This document shows, one piece after another, positions 5,806-15,248 of a stretch of DNA of 39,310 bases; positions within the stretch are counted from its first letter, which is position 1; each line of letters opens with the position of its first letter. The position numbers and the translations under genes are program-made. The DNA comes from an uncultured Oscillospiraceae bacterium (GTDB lineage: Bacteria; Bacillota; Clostridia; Oscillospirales; Oscillospiraceae), in NCBI GenBank assembly GCA_947624385.1, contig CANQJZ010000022.1:1-39310 (forward strand), read 5' to 3'. The notes under the pieces were generated by a model that was not told the origin of the DNA, made no database searches, and saw only the letters and a program-made list of their open reading frames with translations.

Positions 5806-8800
5806 TCACCCGATGTGGACCTTGCCCCCCTTGACCACGATCTTCCTTGGTCCGATCTCCGCCTCGTAGCCGTCCCAGTTGGATGGCAGCCTTGGATCCA
5901 CGGTCAGCCGCCCGTTTTCCAGCCGTATGCCCAGCAGATCTTCCAGCACCACACGGAAATACCACCCCGCCGCGCCGGTGTACCAGCTCCAAAGGGCCTC
6001 GCCGTAGTGGTCCTGGTTGGCGGACACGTCCGCCGACAGCACGTACGGCTCCGCGCCCCACTGCTGGCGGGGGTGGCGGGCCGGCAGCAGATCCAGCAGC
6101 ATATTGGCCCCCAGGTCCGTCATGCCCTCTTTTAAAAGCGCCGAGGCAAGCCACACGGCCCCGTGGGTGTACTGCCCGCCGTTTTCCCGGAACCCCGGCC
6201 CGCAGGCGCGGATATAGCCCGGGTCCCGGCCCTCGTCGCCGAAGGGCGGATCGAAGAGCTTGACCAGGCCGTGGGCCCGGTCGTAGAGCTTATCCGCCGC
6301 CGAGCGCAGGGCCGTTTGGACATGCTCATGGTCCGCCGTACCGCTGAAGGCCGCCCAGCTCTGGGCGATGGAGTCGATGGCGCATGCGGTGGAGCCCACC
6401 GCGCCCAGAGGCGCGCCGTCTTCCCACCAGCCGCGAAGATACCACCCGCCGTTCCAGCTCCGCTCCGCCGCGGCGGCGCAGCGCTTGGCCGCGTCCGCAT
6501 AACGAGCGCCGTCCTTCTCCCCCAGCTTATCCAGCAGCGCGGCGAACCGGCGGGCCACATGGATGAAGAACCAGGTGAGCCACTGGCTCTCGCCGCCCAC
6601 CTTGTCCATGCCGTCGTTCCAGTCCCCGGAGCCGGTGTGCAGCAGCCCGTGGGGTCCCCGGCCCCGGCGCAGTACCAGGTCCAACGCCCGGCGGGCGTGG
6701 GCCAGCACCGTGGCCGTATCCCTGGACGCTTTGGGCGCAAAGTACCGGTCGCGCTCATTCTCGCTCAATGGCGGGGCCTCCAGCCAGGGGGCTTTTTCGG
6801 CGCAAAGCCCTGCGTCGCCCGTCTTTTCCACGTACTCGCACACCGCCCAGACCAGCCACAGCAGGTCGTCCGAACACCGGGTCCGCACGCCCTTTGGCCC
6901 GCCGGGGCCATCGTGCCACCAGTGGAGCACGTCGCCTTCGGTGAACTGCCTTGCGCAGCAGGTCAGGATATGCCGCCGCGCCTGTCCGGGCGCGAGGACG
7001 ATGAGATTCGTCACGTCCTGCAGCTGGTCCCGGAAACCGTATGCCCCGCCGCTCTGGTACATGCTGGTCCTGCCCAGCACCCGGCACGCCAGGGCCTGAT
7101 AGGCCGCCCAGCCGTTCATCATCCTATCCAGGTCCGGGTCCGGCGTGCGGATGTGGACCCGGCTGAGTTTGGCCCGCCAGCCGTCCCGGACCTTCAAAAG
7201 CTCCTGCGCCGCCCGCGCCGGGTCGGCCAGGGCCGTCAACACGGCGGCGCTTTCAAATCCGCACACCAGCACGCTCACGCCGCCGCCCTTCCACAGCGCG
7301 CCGAAGCATGGCCGCAGACCGGCCCCGGTCCTGCCGTCCATGCGCCCTTCCAGCCAGGCCGCCTCGTCGCCGGTGAAGCCGGACAGCTTTCGGCTGCACA
7401 CCGCCCGGAACACCTGCCCCGGATATACGCCCCGGGGATTATACGCCGTGAGACAGCCGTCCTCATAGCCCGTGACCACGCACGGCCCGTCGGCGGCGTT
7501 GGCCGTCAGCGCCAGGGGCAGGTGCCAGCCCATATAGGCCCCCTCCCCGCCCTCGATGAGAAGCACCCGGGCGCGAAAGTCCCCCGGTACGAAGGCCGTG
7601 ACGCTGCACCCGTCCCGCTCCCAGCTTGTCCAGCCGAACCCGTTGGTGACCCGGCAGCGGCCCTCCCCGGCGAACAGGCTCTGGCGGCCCTGGGCCGCGA
7701 TCGCCTCCAGCGTCTCCCCGCCGTCCGTTGCCAGCGGGTCGTTGCGCCATGGGTCAACCGGGCACTCCCGGGCGTTTTCCAGCCACATAAAGCCCGTGCC
7801 GCAGTCCGCGGCCAAAAATCCGAACTTGCCGTTGGTGAGCACATTGCACCAGGCCCGCGGCGGCAGCGGCGGCGTCTCATAGCGCACCGCGCCCCCGGCC
7901 AGGTACTCCACCGCCGGCGCCTCCCAGCCCCGTCTTGGCGCTTGCCGCAGAGCGGGCAGGCCCGCGAATTTCCGCTCCTGCACCGGCCGGACCACCACCG
8001 CCGCGGCGGCGATGTCGGCCCCGCCCACGAACCACACGCCGCCACGGGCCCTCTCAAAACCGGCCAGGCCGTACTTGTCCAGATACCGGCGCAGCGCGTC
8101 CCGCTTCGGGTGCAGATACTCCCCGTCCTCCCCGGTGTCCAGCGCCAGGTCCGCCTGCACGCCGCAGGCGGTGAGCAGGGCGTGGCGCTTGATGATTTTC
8201 CGGGCCTCGTCCAGGCCGTCCTCCGCCTTGCAGTATACGATCGGCAAATCGCCGGAAAGGCCCTTTTGCCAAAGCCGCTCCCGGCTTGCGTCGGGCCGTG
8301 CCTCCACGCGGGGCGAGCAAATGGCCCCGGCCAGCTGGAATGCGGCGCGCATCCCCTCGGCGTTCAGCCCCAGCAGGGACGCCATGGAGCTTGCCATATC
8401 CGCCCCGGCCCCGGCTAAAATACGCCGGGCCCCGGCCTCCGCCGCGGCGCGGCTGGACCCGACGCACAGCGCCAGGGCCGCGCACCCGCCCTCGGGCAGG
8501 GTGGCCGTCACCGTGGCGGGACTGTGCATCTGCCAGCCCGCGCCGTTGGCAAGCTTCAGCTCCACCGTGGCGGCCAGACACAGCCACATCTCCGGCAGGT
8601 CGCCCCTTGCCAGCCGCCGGACCAGCACCGCGCCCCGGTGGGCGGTGATCTCCAGGCCCAGCCGCCAGAAGGCGGGGTGGGCCTCATGGTCGCTCTGTCT
8701 TGCCAGCACCGGCTCAAAGCGCACGGTGAGCTTGCCCTCGCTGGGACCGGTGATACGGCGCAGCTCGCCCCGCTCCCCGTTGGCCACCGCCAGCGACGCG

Positions 8801-11800
8801 GATAAGACCCGCCCGGACCGCCGGGCCGTGAAGGTCAGGGTCCCGCCCTCGTACCGCCAGGGGTAAAAGGCCCCCTCCCGCCTGGATGGGGTCAGGGGAA
8901 TGTCGTCCACGGCCATGGCAAACCCCTCGGGCCGGTACATGAGCATGCCGCCGGACCGGGCGACGCACCGGCCGTCCTCGCACGCCAGGAGCGTGTACAC
9001 GCCGTTGGACATGGGAAACCATGCCGGGTCCGCCGGCATATACCCCGGCCCCTCCCAGCGGAACACAGGGGTCTCCCGCCGTGGCTCCGGCGGGCGGGTC
9101 AGGGGACTGCGGCTCCGGCGCAGCACCGCCCCGCTCAGGGGCACCCGCTCGGCCAGCAGGGGCTTGAACGCCGCCATGGCCGGGTCCGCCATAAAATACC
9201 GGCGCAGCGCGCCCCCCTTGAGGCAGTTGGTCACGGCCGCCAAACTCATGCCCAGATGGTGGCTCATGAAGCACGCCACCACCTGTCCCTTGCCCGACGT
9301 TCTGCCCGGCGTCATGTCCAGGGCCTCGTAAAACCCGTACCGGCCAAACATGCCCAGCTTTTTCAGCCGCTTCAGATTCTCCACCGCCGCCTTCGGGTGT
9401 ACGCACAGCGCCAGAAAGCTGGCGTATGGCGCGGCCACCAGCTCCCCGTCCACGTCCCGGCGCAGGGCCAGCGCCCCGGTGCCGTGGGCCTTATAGCGGT
9501 AGTCCATGCCCGCGTCCAGGGAGAAAAAGGCGCTCTCCGAATTGCCCCAGGGTGCCTTGGCCCGCGCCCCCCGCTGCCGCTGGGCATAGAGACAGAACCG
9601 GGCCGTCTCCCACAGCATGGAGCCGTTTATCAGCGGCAAGAAGAGCTCCGGCATCAAATACTCGAACATGGACCCGGACCAGCTGGCAAGCCCCCGCCAG
9701 CCGTCCAGGGCCAGCCGCGCCCGGCTCAGGCTCTGCCAGTGCCGCACGGGCACGTCCCCTCTGGCGCAGGCCACGTAGCTCGTCAGCCGCGCCTCCGAGG
9801 CCATCAGGTCGTAATGGCCGGGGCTGGGCTTGTCCGACGCCGGGTCCAGCCCGATACGGAACAGCCGCTTGTCCGCGTCGTACAGCGCCGCCAGGTCCAT
9901 CCCGTCCGCCAAAGCTCTGGCCCGCTCGGCGATATCCGGCCGGCCGTGGGCCGTCATGCCGCCCGCGAGGCATATCAAACACGCGCACAAATTCCCGCTG
10001 TCCACCGTGGACACATAGGCCGGCTGCAGCGGCGCGCAGGTGCGGGTGTCGTACCAGTTATAAAGATGCCCCTTCCACTTGTCCAGCTTTTCCGCCGTGG
10101 CCAGTATCCGGTCCGCCAATGCCGCCGCCTCGCTGGCCGGGGCCAGGTCCAGCTCCATAGCCGCCAAGGCCGACACCAGCGCCAGACCGATGTTGGTGGG
10201 GCTGGTCCGGTGGGCCGCGCCCTTGGGGGGCTGGACCTGGAAGTTATCGGGTGGCAGCCAGTGCTCCGAGCGGGTGCAGAGCGCGGCAAAGTAGCCCCAT
10301 ATGGCCTTGGCGGACGTGAGCAGCAGCGCCCTGTCCGAGCCTGTCAGGTCGTTTTTGGGCGGGTTTTCCCGGCCGGATATGCTGGCGAACACCGGCGCGG
10401 TCAGCCATACCACCCCCGCGGACTTGCCCGCCGGACCGGGGGCCAGCACCGCCAGCGCCAGGCCAAATAATACGGAAAACCAGGCCGACATGGGCAGCGC
10501 TCTCCCGGCGTCCGACTGGGCCGCCGTCACCCATTGGAGCATTTTCCTGTGGCTCACACCCATGCGCCACAGGGCCGTGACAGCCGCCGAGGCGCAGGCG
10601 TGCCCCTCCCAGGGCAGGAAGATGAGCCGGGCGAAAAACCGCGTCAGCGCCCCGCCCACGCCCCGCAGCACCCCGCTCCGGCAGCGAAGACGAGCGTCGG
10701 CCCGGCGGGTGAAAAGCCCCGCGAACGCGGCCTGGACCGCCTCCGCGCCCAGGCACACCAGGGCCACGCCCGCCGCCCACCGGCAGGAGGGCAGGAAAAA
10801 GCTCAGCCCCAGCGCCAGAAGGCTCGCGGGAGCCGTGAGACTGCGGCGCACGCTGTCAAAAAGCCGAAACCGCTCCAGCGCCGGCAAGTCCCGCCCGGCC
10901 TTAAAAAGCCAGGGCAGGTTCTGCCAGTCGCCCCTTGTCCACCGGTGCAGCCGCCGGAACCATGCCGCCGCCGTCACCGGCGCGCCGTCGGTCAGCTCCA
11001 CGTCGCCCACATACGCGCCGCGCAGATACGCCCCCTCCAGCGCGTCGTGGCTGAGTATTTTATTGTTCGGGAACCGCTGATCCAGGCACGCCAGATACGC
11101 CGCCGCGTCCACGATGCCCTTGCCGGCGAACCCGCCCCGGTCGAAAAGGTCCGTGTACAGCTCCCCCGTAGGCGCGCCGTAAGGGTCCGTGCCCCCCTGG
11201 CCCGCCCAGATGCGGGCAAAATCCGTGGCCAGCGCCCTATCCAGCTCCACCGCCATCCGGGGATGCAGCACCCCGTGGCCCCGTATGACCACGCCCTTTT
11301 CCACCAGGGGCACGTGCAGCGGGTGCATGGCCGCGCCGATGAGCTGCCTGGCCGAACCCGGCGCCAGCCTTGTGTCCGCGTCCAGGCAAAGGATATACCG
11401 GGCGTGGAGCTGGTCGGCATCCCCGGCAAGGCATTTGAGCCGGTTGGGCCGGTTTTGGACCAGCCGGGCCAGCTCCAAAATGGCCCCCCGCTTGCGCTCC
11501 CAGGGGGAGTAGACCCGGTCCGCGCCGTTCCAGGACGGGTCCCGGGTCAGCAGGAAAAACCCGCCGCCGTATGCGGCGTTGAGCGCCTCGATGACCGCCT
11601 TCGCCCCGTCCAGCCGTCCGGCCGTCTCCGGCGGGAACCTGTCAGAATCGGGCAGGTCCGCCAGCATCGCGAAAATTAGATCCTCCCCGCAGCCCCGGTT
11701 GGCCAGCTTATATTCCTCCAGCCGCCGGGCCAGGCGTGGTCCCGTCTCGTCGTCGGTCAAAAGGGCCGACACCGCGCAGATCGTCCGCCCCTCCGGCCCC

Positions 11801-12696
11801 ACGCCATCCTCCAGCGCCAGGCGGGGAAGCCGCCGGGGACGCACAAACCGCAGCAATATGGAGTCCAGCCCCACCCGGGCCAGCTCCGACAGGGGCACGA
11901 CCGTCAACAGCGCCGTCCAGAAGTTCCCGGATACCGCCCAGGCCAGTATGGAAAGGGCCGCCGGCAAAAATATCCGGGCAGCCATATACCAGGCCCCGGT
12001 GCGGGTATTTTGGGGAAAGAGCGTCTCGTGCAGGCCCTTTTCCATCGCCTCTTTGGCCGCTTCCAGGGCCGATATGCCCCGCTTTTTGGCGCGCCGCTGG
12101 TTCCGCGCCCGGTACAGGGCCCGGCTGGCCTCGTCCATGCGGGGGTATATCTTATCCTGCCGCAGCAGCGCGTCCACCGGGTCGGAAAGCTCCAGCGCCC
12201 GCGTCAGGTCCAGCTCCGCCAGGGTCCGCAGGCCCGTGAACAGCTCCGCCGCCAGGGCGGCGTCCACGTCCGGCTCCGCCAGCGCCTCTATAATAGCCGC
12301 CCGCAGGGCCGCGCCTATAAGCGCCGCCTCATTTTCGGGCAGCTCCGACTGCCGCCGCGCCCCGGTGAGAAACGCCCCGATGCGTTCCTCCGTCACCGGT
12401 CCCGCCGCCGTGAGTTTTTTACACAGCGTGACCAGCGCCGCCCCGTCCGGGCCCCGGCGCAGTTTGCCCCCGGCCCGCAGCGCGGCCGCGGCGATATTCG
12501 CCTCCCGCCGGGCCAGATATTCGTTGTCGGCGAACCAGTCGCTCTCGCGCTGGTCCCGGCCCTTGGCGGACAAAGTTTGCATGGCCCGGCCCAGCCGCCG
12601 GGCGGCGGCCTTGCCGGACACGGTTCCTTTGATGGGGATGCTCCTGGCCGCTTGTTCGCCCCATCCGGCCAGGCGTTCGGTGCTTATCTTTTCCAT
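5806..12696 (-). CDS. Cyclic beta-1,2-glucan synthase-like protein (GT84 + glycoamylase-like + GH94)
   Basis: A 2296-residue multidomain enzyme. It resembles NdvB/Cgs proteins, which polymerise UDP-glucose to beta-1,2-glucan, cyclise it and trim it by phosphorolysis. Domains in order: membrane segments near 235-275; a GT-A type glycosyltransferase with DADT at 439-442 and an HRWTRGDWQ motif near 581-589; more membrane segments near 615-665 and 733-772; a glycoamylase-like domain around 950-1190 (SGSMFEYLMPELFLPL); and a C-terminal GH94 phosphorylase-like part with GDWNDGMD at 2024-2031, whose Asp is the family's acid catalyst. At 2296 residues it is shorter than the roughly 2800-residue proteobacterial enzymes. 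The ATG at 12696 has no strong ribosome site. The product being cyclic beta-1,2-glucan is inferred. It is a single-gene unit, preceded by a terminator. Confidence 0.87.
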   Translation of the reverse strand: MEKISTERLAGWGEQAARSIPIKGTVSGKAAARRLGRAMQTLSAKGRDQRESDWFADNEYLARREANIAAAALRAGGKLRRGPDGAALVTLCKKLTAAGPVTEERIGAFLTGARRQSELPENEAALIGAALRAAIIEALAEPDVDAALAAELFTGLRTLAELDLTRALELSDPVDALLRQDKIYPRMDEASRALYRARNQRRAKKRGISALEAAKEAMEKGLHETLFPQNTRTGAWYMAARIFLPAALSILAWAVSGNFWTALLTVVPLSELARVGLDSILLRFVRPRRLPRLALEDGVGPEGRTICAVSALLTDDETGPRLARRLEEYKLANRGCGEDLIFAMLADLPDSDRFPPETAGRLDGAKAVIEALNAAYGGGFFLLTRDPSWNGADRVYSPWERKRGAILELARLVQNRPNRLKCLAGDADQLHARYILCLDADTRLAPGSARQLIGAAMHPLHVPLVEKGVVIRGHGVLHPRMAVELDRALATDFARIWAGQGGTDPYGAPTGELYTDLFDRGGFAGKGIVDAAAYLACLDQRFPNNKILSHDALEGAYLRGAYVGDVELTDGAPVTAAAWFRRLHRWTRGDWQNLPWLFKAGRDLPALERFRLFDSVRRSLTAPASLLALGLSFFLPSCRWAAGVALVCLGAEAVQAAFAGLFTRRADARLRCRSGVLRGVGGALTRFFARLIFLPWEGHACASAAVTALWRMGVSHRKMLQWVTAAQSDAGRALPMSAWFSVLFGLALAVLAPGPAGKSAGVVWLTAPVFASISGRENPPKNDLTGSDRALLLTSAKAIWGYFAALCTRSEHWLPPDNFQVQPPKGAAHRTSPTNIGLALVSALAAMELDLAPASEAAALADRILATAEKLDKWKGHLYNWYDTRTCAPLQPAYVSTVDSGNLCACLICLAGGMTAHGRPDIAERARALADGMDLAALYDADKRLFRIGLDPASDKPSPGHYDLMASEARLTSYVACARGDVPVRHWQSLSRARLALDGWRGLASWSGSMFEYLMPELFLPLINGSMLWETARFCLYAQRQRGARAKAPWGNSESAFFSLDAGMDYRYKAHGTGALALRRDVDGELVAAPYASFLALCVHPKAAVENLKRLKKLGMFGRYGFYEALDMTPGRTSGKGQVVACFMSHHLGMSLAAVTNCLKGGALRRYFMADPAMAAFKPLLAERVPLSGAVLRRSRSPLTRPPEPRRETPVFRWEGPGYMPADPAWFPMSNGVYTLLACEDGRCVARSGGMLMYRPEGFAMAVDDIPLTPSRREGAFYPWRYEGGTLTFTARRSGRVLSASLAVANGERGELRRITGPSEGKLTVRFEPVLARQSDHEAHPAFWRLGLEITAHRGAVLVRRLARGDLPEMWLCLAATVELKLANGAGWQMHSPATVTATLPEGGCAALALCVGSSRAAAEAGARRILAGAGADMASSMASLLGLNAEGMRAAFQLAGAICSPRVEARPDASRERLWQKGLSGDLPIVYCKAEDGLDEARKIIKRHALLTACGVQADLALDTGEDGEYLHPKRDALRRYLDKYGLAGFERARGGVWFVGGADIAAAAVVVRPVQERKFAGLPALRQAPRRGWEAPAVEYLAGGAVRYETPPLPPRAWCNVLTNGKFGFLAADCGTGFMWLENARECPVDPWRNDPLATDGGETLEAIAAQGRQSLFAGEGRCRVTNGFGWTSWERDGCSVTAFVPGDFRARVLLIEGGEGAYMGWHLPLALTANAADGPCVVTGYEDGCLTAYNPRGVYPGQVFRAVCSRKLSGFTGDEAAWLEGRMDGRTGAGLRPCFGALWKGGGVSVLVCGFESAAVLTALADPARAAQELLKVRDGWRAKLSRVHIRTPDPDLDRMMNGWAAYQALACRVLGRTSMYQSGGAYGFRDQLQDVTNLIVLAPGQARRHILTCCARQFTEGDVLHWWHDGPGGPKGVRTRCSDDLLWLVWAVCEYVEKTGDAGLCAEKAPWLEAPPLSENERDRYFAPKASRDTATVLAHARRALDLVLRRGRGPHGLLHTGSGDWNDGMDKVGGESQWLTWFFIHVARRFAALLDKLGEKDGARYADAAKRCAAAAERSWNGGWYLRGWWEDGAPLGAVGSTACAIDSIAQSWAAFSGTADHEHVQTALRSAADKLYDRAHGLVKLFDPPFGDEGRDPGYIRACGPGFRENGGQYTHGAVWLASALLKEGMTDLGANMLLDLLPARHPRQQWGAEPYVLSADVSANQDHYGEALWSWYTGAAGWYFRVVLEDLLGIRLENGRLTVDPRLPSNWDGYEAEIGPRKIVVKGGKVHIG

Positions 12697-12725
12697 ATCC
12701 GGGATTTTTCCCGCCCCGATGGGAG

Positions 12726-12759
12726 ATTATACGAAAAGGACGCGGCAGACGCCGCGTCC
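12726..12759 (-). terminator. Terminator of the small secreted protein gene
   Basis: GGACGCGGC and GCCGCGTCC (12738-12759, 4-nt loop) form a 9-bp stem followed on the minus strand by TTTTCGTATAATC. It ends the transcript of the gene at 12793-13332. The TATAAT within the tail (12726-12731) could be a -10 for the glucan synthase gene, but no good -35 is seen. Confidence 0.75.
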
Positions 12760-12792
12760 GGTCGTTATGCTTATTCTGTGATAGGCCTTGTC

Positions 12793-13332
12793 CTATTCCT
12801 CCGTGAACCGGATGCCCCGGGCGCAGAACACGCTGATGTCCGCCCTGTCCTCGTACACATTGATCTGCACCCCCACCGCGGAGCCGCCGCCCACCGGCGC
12901 AAAGCCCCCCGGTATCACGCCGACGGAGGCGTCGCCGACGTAGGAAAAGACTGCCGAGAAGCCCTTGACGCCCGGCGCATAGCGCAGCTCGCCGCAGTGC
13001 TCCGCCGGCACGTCCTCATAGCTGTCCCCCACCGGCGTCAGCGCCGTGCAGGCGTCCAGCTCCAGCTCGAAGGGGCCATCCTCCAGCAGCGCCATATAGC
13101 CCAGGGCCCTGTCCACGTCCTCCAGACCGACGGTGGCGCTCGCCCAGGAGAAGGGGTCGAACTCCAGGTCCTCAACGCCATAAACCGACGGGTCGCTGAC
13201 GCCCTCCTCATAGTCCCGGCAGCCGTCCAGATACACATCCAGACGGGGCACCGCCGCCCCGCCGTCCGGACTGTCCGCCAGGGAGATCGCGCCCAGCACC
13301 AGGCACAGCAGCAGAGAAATCAATCGTCTCAT
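12793..13332 (-). CDS. Small secreted protein of unknown function
   Basis: A 179-residue protein I do not recognise. It begins MRRLISLLLCLVLGAISLAD, a signal peptide with two arginines, a hydrophobic core and a likely Ala-containing cleavage site near residue 20; there is no clear lipobox cysteine. The mature part is acidic and rich in Gly/Val/Asp, ending in beta-type segments (GVQINVYEDRADISVF). The start was placed at 13330-13332 because AGGAGAGGTG lies 8-9 nt upstream and the signal peptide begins there; the reading frame continues upstream but across the promoter. It has its own perfect promoter and terminator, so it is a monocistronic unit, divergent from ylxM-ffh. Confidence 0.75.
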   Translation of the reverse strand: MRRLISLLLCLVLGAISLADSPDGGAAVPRLDVYLDGCRDYEEGVSDPSVYGVEDLEFDPFSWASATVGLEDVDRALGYMALLEDGPFELELDACTALTPVGDSYEDVPAEHCGELRYAPGVKGFSAVFSYVGDASVGVIPGGFAPVGGGSAVGVQINVYEDRADISVFCARGIRFTEE

Positions 13333-13374
13333 AAAAAAGCACCTCTCCTTTGCCATCGTTTCGTGGATACCGTT

Positions 13375-13403
13375 ATTATAGACAGGGGAAAAATCGCTGT
13401 CAA
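13375..13403 (-). promoter_or_regulatory. Consensus sigma-A promoter for the secreted protein gene
   Basis: TTGACA (13398-13403) and TATAAT (13375-13380) on the minus strand, 17 bp apart: a perfect match to both consensus boxes. The predicted start lies about 35 nt before the ATG at 13332. Confidence 0.9.
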
Positions 13404-13436
13404 TCCCGGGAGTGCTCCGCCTGTCAGCGAAACCCC

Positions 13437-13465
13437 TTGACACCCGCTCCGGTTTGGTGTATGAT
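13437..13465 (+). promoter_or_regulatory. Promoter of the ylxM-ffh-rpsP-khpA-rimM operon
   Basis: TTGACA (13437-13442) and TATGAT (13460-13465) with a 17-bp spacer, reading toward ylxM at 13510. It is back to back with the secreted protein promoter, 34 bp away. Confidence 0.87.
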
Positions 13466-13509
13466 AACCAGGCTGTAAAGTGAAAAGCCTTTACACAAGG
13501 AGGCGCGGC

Positions 13510-13842
13510 ATGGACACCTCTCCCCTGGACCGGTCGCTGCTGCTGGACTTTTACGGCGAGCTCCTGACCGAAAAGCAGCGCCGCACCTGCGAGCTGCACT
13601 GGAACGAGGACCTGTCATTGGCGGAGATCGCCGAGCAGGACGCGCTGACCCGCCAGGGGGTGTGGGACATCCTGCGCCGGGCGGAGGCCGCTTTGCGGGC
13701 GTATGAGGCGAAAACCGGCCTGGTGGGCCGGTATCTGGAACGGCGGGAGGCGATCGCGTCCATCCGCCGGGAGCTGACCGAGCTTTTGCCGGAAGGGGAA
13801 AAGAGCCGGGACATTCTGGCGCGGCTGGAGGGCCTGATGTGA
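13510..13842 (+). CDS. ylxM: YlxM-family HTH protein associated with SRP
   Basis: A 110-residue protein of the YlxM/p13 family, sigma-70 region-4-like helix-turn-helix proteins nearly always encoded next to ffh and linked to signal recognition particle function. Typical features are LLLDFYGELLTEKQRRTCEL at residues 9-28, then LSLAEIAEQDALTRQGVWDILRRAE forming the HTH. The chosen ATG at 13510 has AAGGAGG (about 13496-13502) at proper distance; an upstream in-frame ATG at 13480 lacks one. The gene ends 1 nt before ffh, so the two are co-translated. It is first in the operon, with a good promoter 45 nt upstream. Confidence 0.93.
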   Translation: MDTSPLDRSLLLDFYGELLTEKQRRTCELHWNEDLSLAEIAEQDALTRQGVWDILRRAEAALRAYEAKTGLVGRYLERREAIASIRRELTELLPEGEKSRDILARLEGLM

Positions 13843-13843
13843 T

Positions 13844-15184
13844 ATGGCATTCGAGAGCTTATCGGAAAAACTGAACGGCATCTTCAAAAAGCTCCGGGGC
13901 AAGGGCCGGCTTTCTCAGTCGGACGTGAAGGAGGCCATGCGCCAGGTGCGCATGGTGCTGCTGGAGGCCGACGTGAGCTACAAGGTCGTGAAGGACTTTG
14001 TGAAGGACGTGACGGAGAAGGCCTCCGGTCAGGAGATATTGGAGAGCCTGAACCCGGCCCAGATGGTCATCAAGATCGTCAACGAGGAGATGACCGCCCT
14101 CATGGGCGGGCAGGCCGCGAAGCTGAACTATTCCTCGAAGGTCCCCAGCGTGGTAATGGTGGTGGGTCTGCAGGGCGCGGGCAAGACCACCAACACGGCA
14201 AAGCTGGCGGCCCTCATCAAAAAGCAGCAAAACAAGCGGCCATTACTCGCCGCCTGCGACGTGTACCGTCCCGCCGCCATCAAACAGCTTGAGACCGTTG
14301 GCGCGCAGGTGGGCGTGCCGGTGTTCCAGATGGGCCAGTCGGACCCGGTGGACATCGCCAAAGCCGCCATTGAGCACGCCCGGCGGCACGGCAACGACCT
14401 GGTGTTTCTGGACACCGCCGGTCGGCTGCATGTGGACGAGGCCCTGATGGACGAGCTGAAGCGCATCAAGGCGGCGGTGGACCCGGCGGAGATACTGCTG
14501 ACCGTGGACGCCATGACCGGCCAGGACGCGGTGAACGCCGCCAACGCCTTTGACGAGGCCCTGGGCATCACCGGCGTGATGCTCACGAAGCTGGACGGCG
14601 ACGCACGCGGCGGCGCGGCCCTTTCCGTCCGGGCCGTGACGGGCAAGCCCATCAAATTCGTTGGCACCGGGGAGAAGCTGGACGCCATTGAAGTCTTTCA
14701 CCCGGACCGGATGGCCAGCCGCATTTTGGGCATGGGCGACGTGCTGACCCTCATCGAGAAGGCCGAACAGGCGGTGGACCAGAAGAAGGCCGCCGAGATG
14801 GCCGAGAAGCTGATGAAGAGCCGCTTCACCCTCCAGGACTATCTGGAACAGCTTCGCTCCATGAAGGACATGGGCGACATCGACGATATCCTGGGCATGG
14901 TCCCGGGCCTGGACGCGAAGGCGTTGAAGGGCGCCAAGATCGACCCCAAAGCCATGGCCCGCACGGAGGCGATCATCCTGTCCATGACGGCCAAGGAGAG
15001 GGCCAACCCCTCCATCTTGAACGCCAGCCGGAAAAAGCGCATCGCCGCCGGCTCCGGCACCAGCGTGGTGGAGATCAACCGGCTTTTGAAGGGCTTTGAC
15101 GCCATGAACGCCATGATGAAGCAGATGTCCGGCTCCCGAAAGGGCCGCCGTCTGGGCAAAAAAATGGGCATGTTCGGCATGTGA
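13844..15184 (+). CDS. ffh: Signal recognition particle protein Ffh
   Basis: Ffh binds 4.5S/6S RNA and signal sequences and delivers ribosomes to FtsY at the membrane. The 446 residues are normal. The N domain (about 1-95) contains KEAMRQVRMVLLEADV. The G domain has the P-loop GLQGAGKT (108-115), DTAGR in VFLDTAGRLHVDE, and TKLDGDARGG. The M domain (about 295-446) has ILNASRKKRIAAGSG, the RNA-binding region, and ends in a Met/Lys-rich GKKMGMFGM. The ribosome site GGAGGG lies inside the end of ylxM. The next gene, rpsP, begins 64 nt later. Confidence 0.98.
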   Translation: MAFESLSEKLNGIFKKLRGKGRLSQSDVKEAMRQVRMVLLEADVSYKVVKDFVKDVTEKASGQEILESLNPAQMVIKIVNEEMTALMGGQAAKLNYSSKVPSVVMVVGLQGAGKTTNTAKLAALIKKQQNKRPLLAACDVYRPAAIKQLETVGAQVGVPVFQMGQSDPVDIAKAAIEHARRHGNDLVFLDTAGRLHVDEALMDELKRIKAAVDPAEILLTVDAMTGQDAVNAANAFDEALGITGVMLTKLDGDARGGAALSVRAVTGKPIKFVGTGEKLDAIEVFHPDRMASRILGMGDVLTLIEKAEQAVDQKKAAEMAEKLMKSRFTLQDYLEQLRSMKDMGDIDDILGMVPGLDAKALKGAKIDPKAMARTEAIILSMTAKERANPSILNASRKKRIAAGSGTSVVEINRLLKGFDAMNAMMKQMSGSRKGRRLGKKMGMFGM

Positions 15185-15248
15185 GATTTCAAACTTCCCC
15201 TGTGGATTTGAAAAATAAAAAACATATCATATTTTGGAGGAACAAAAC

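Noticed and set aside
13333-13599. N-terminal extension of the secreted protein gene
   Set aside because: It would run through the consensus promoter and across the divergent ylxM start, and would hide the signal peptide.
15208-15235. TTGAAA-16-TATTTT as a promoter for rpsP
   Set aside because: The implied transcription start would lie after the rpsP ribosome site, so it could not make a translatable mRNA; the stretch is just AT-rich spacer.
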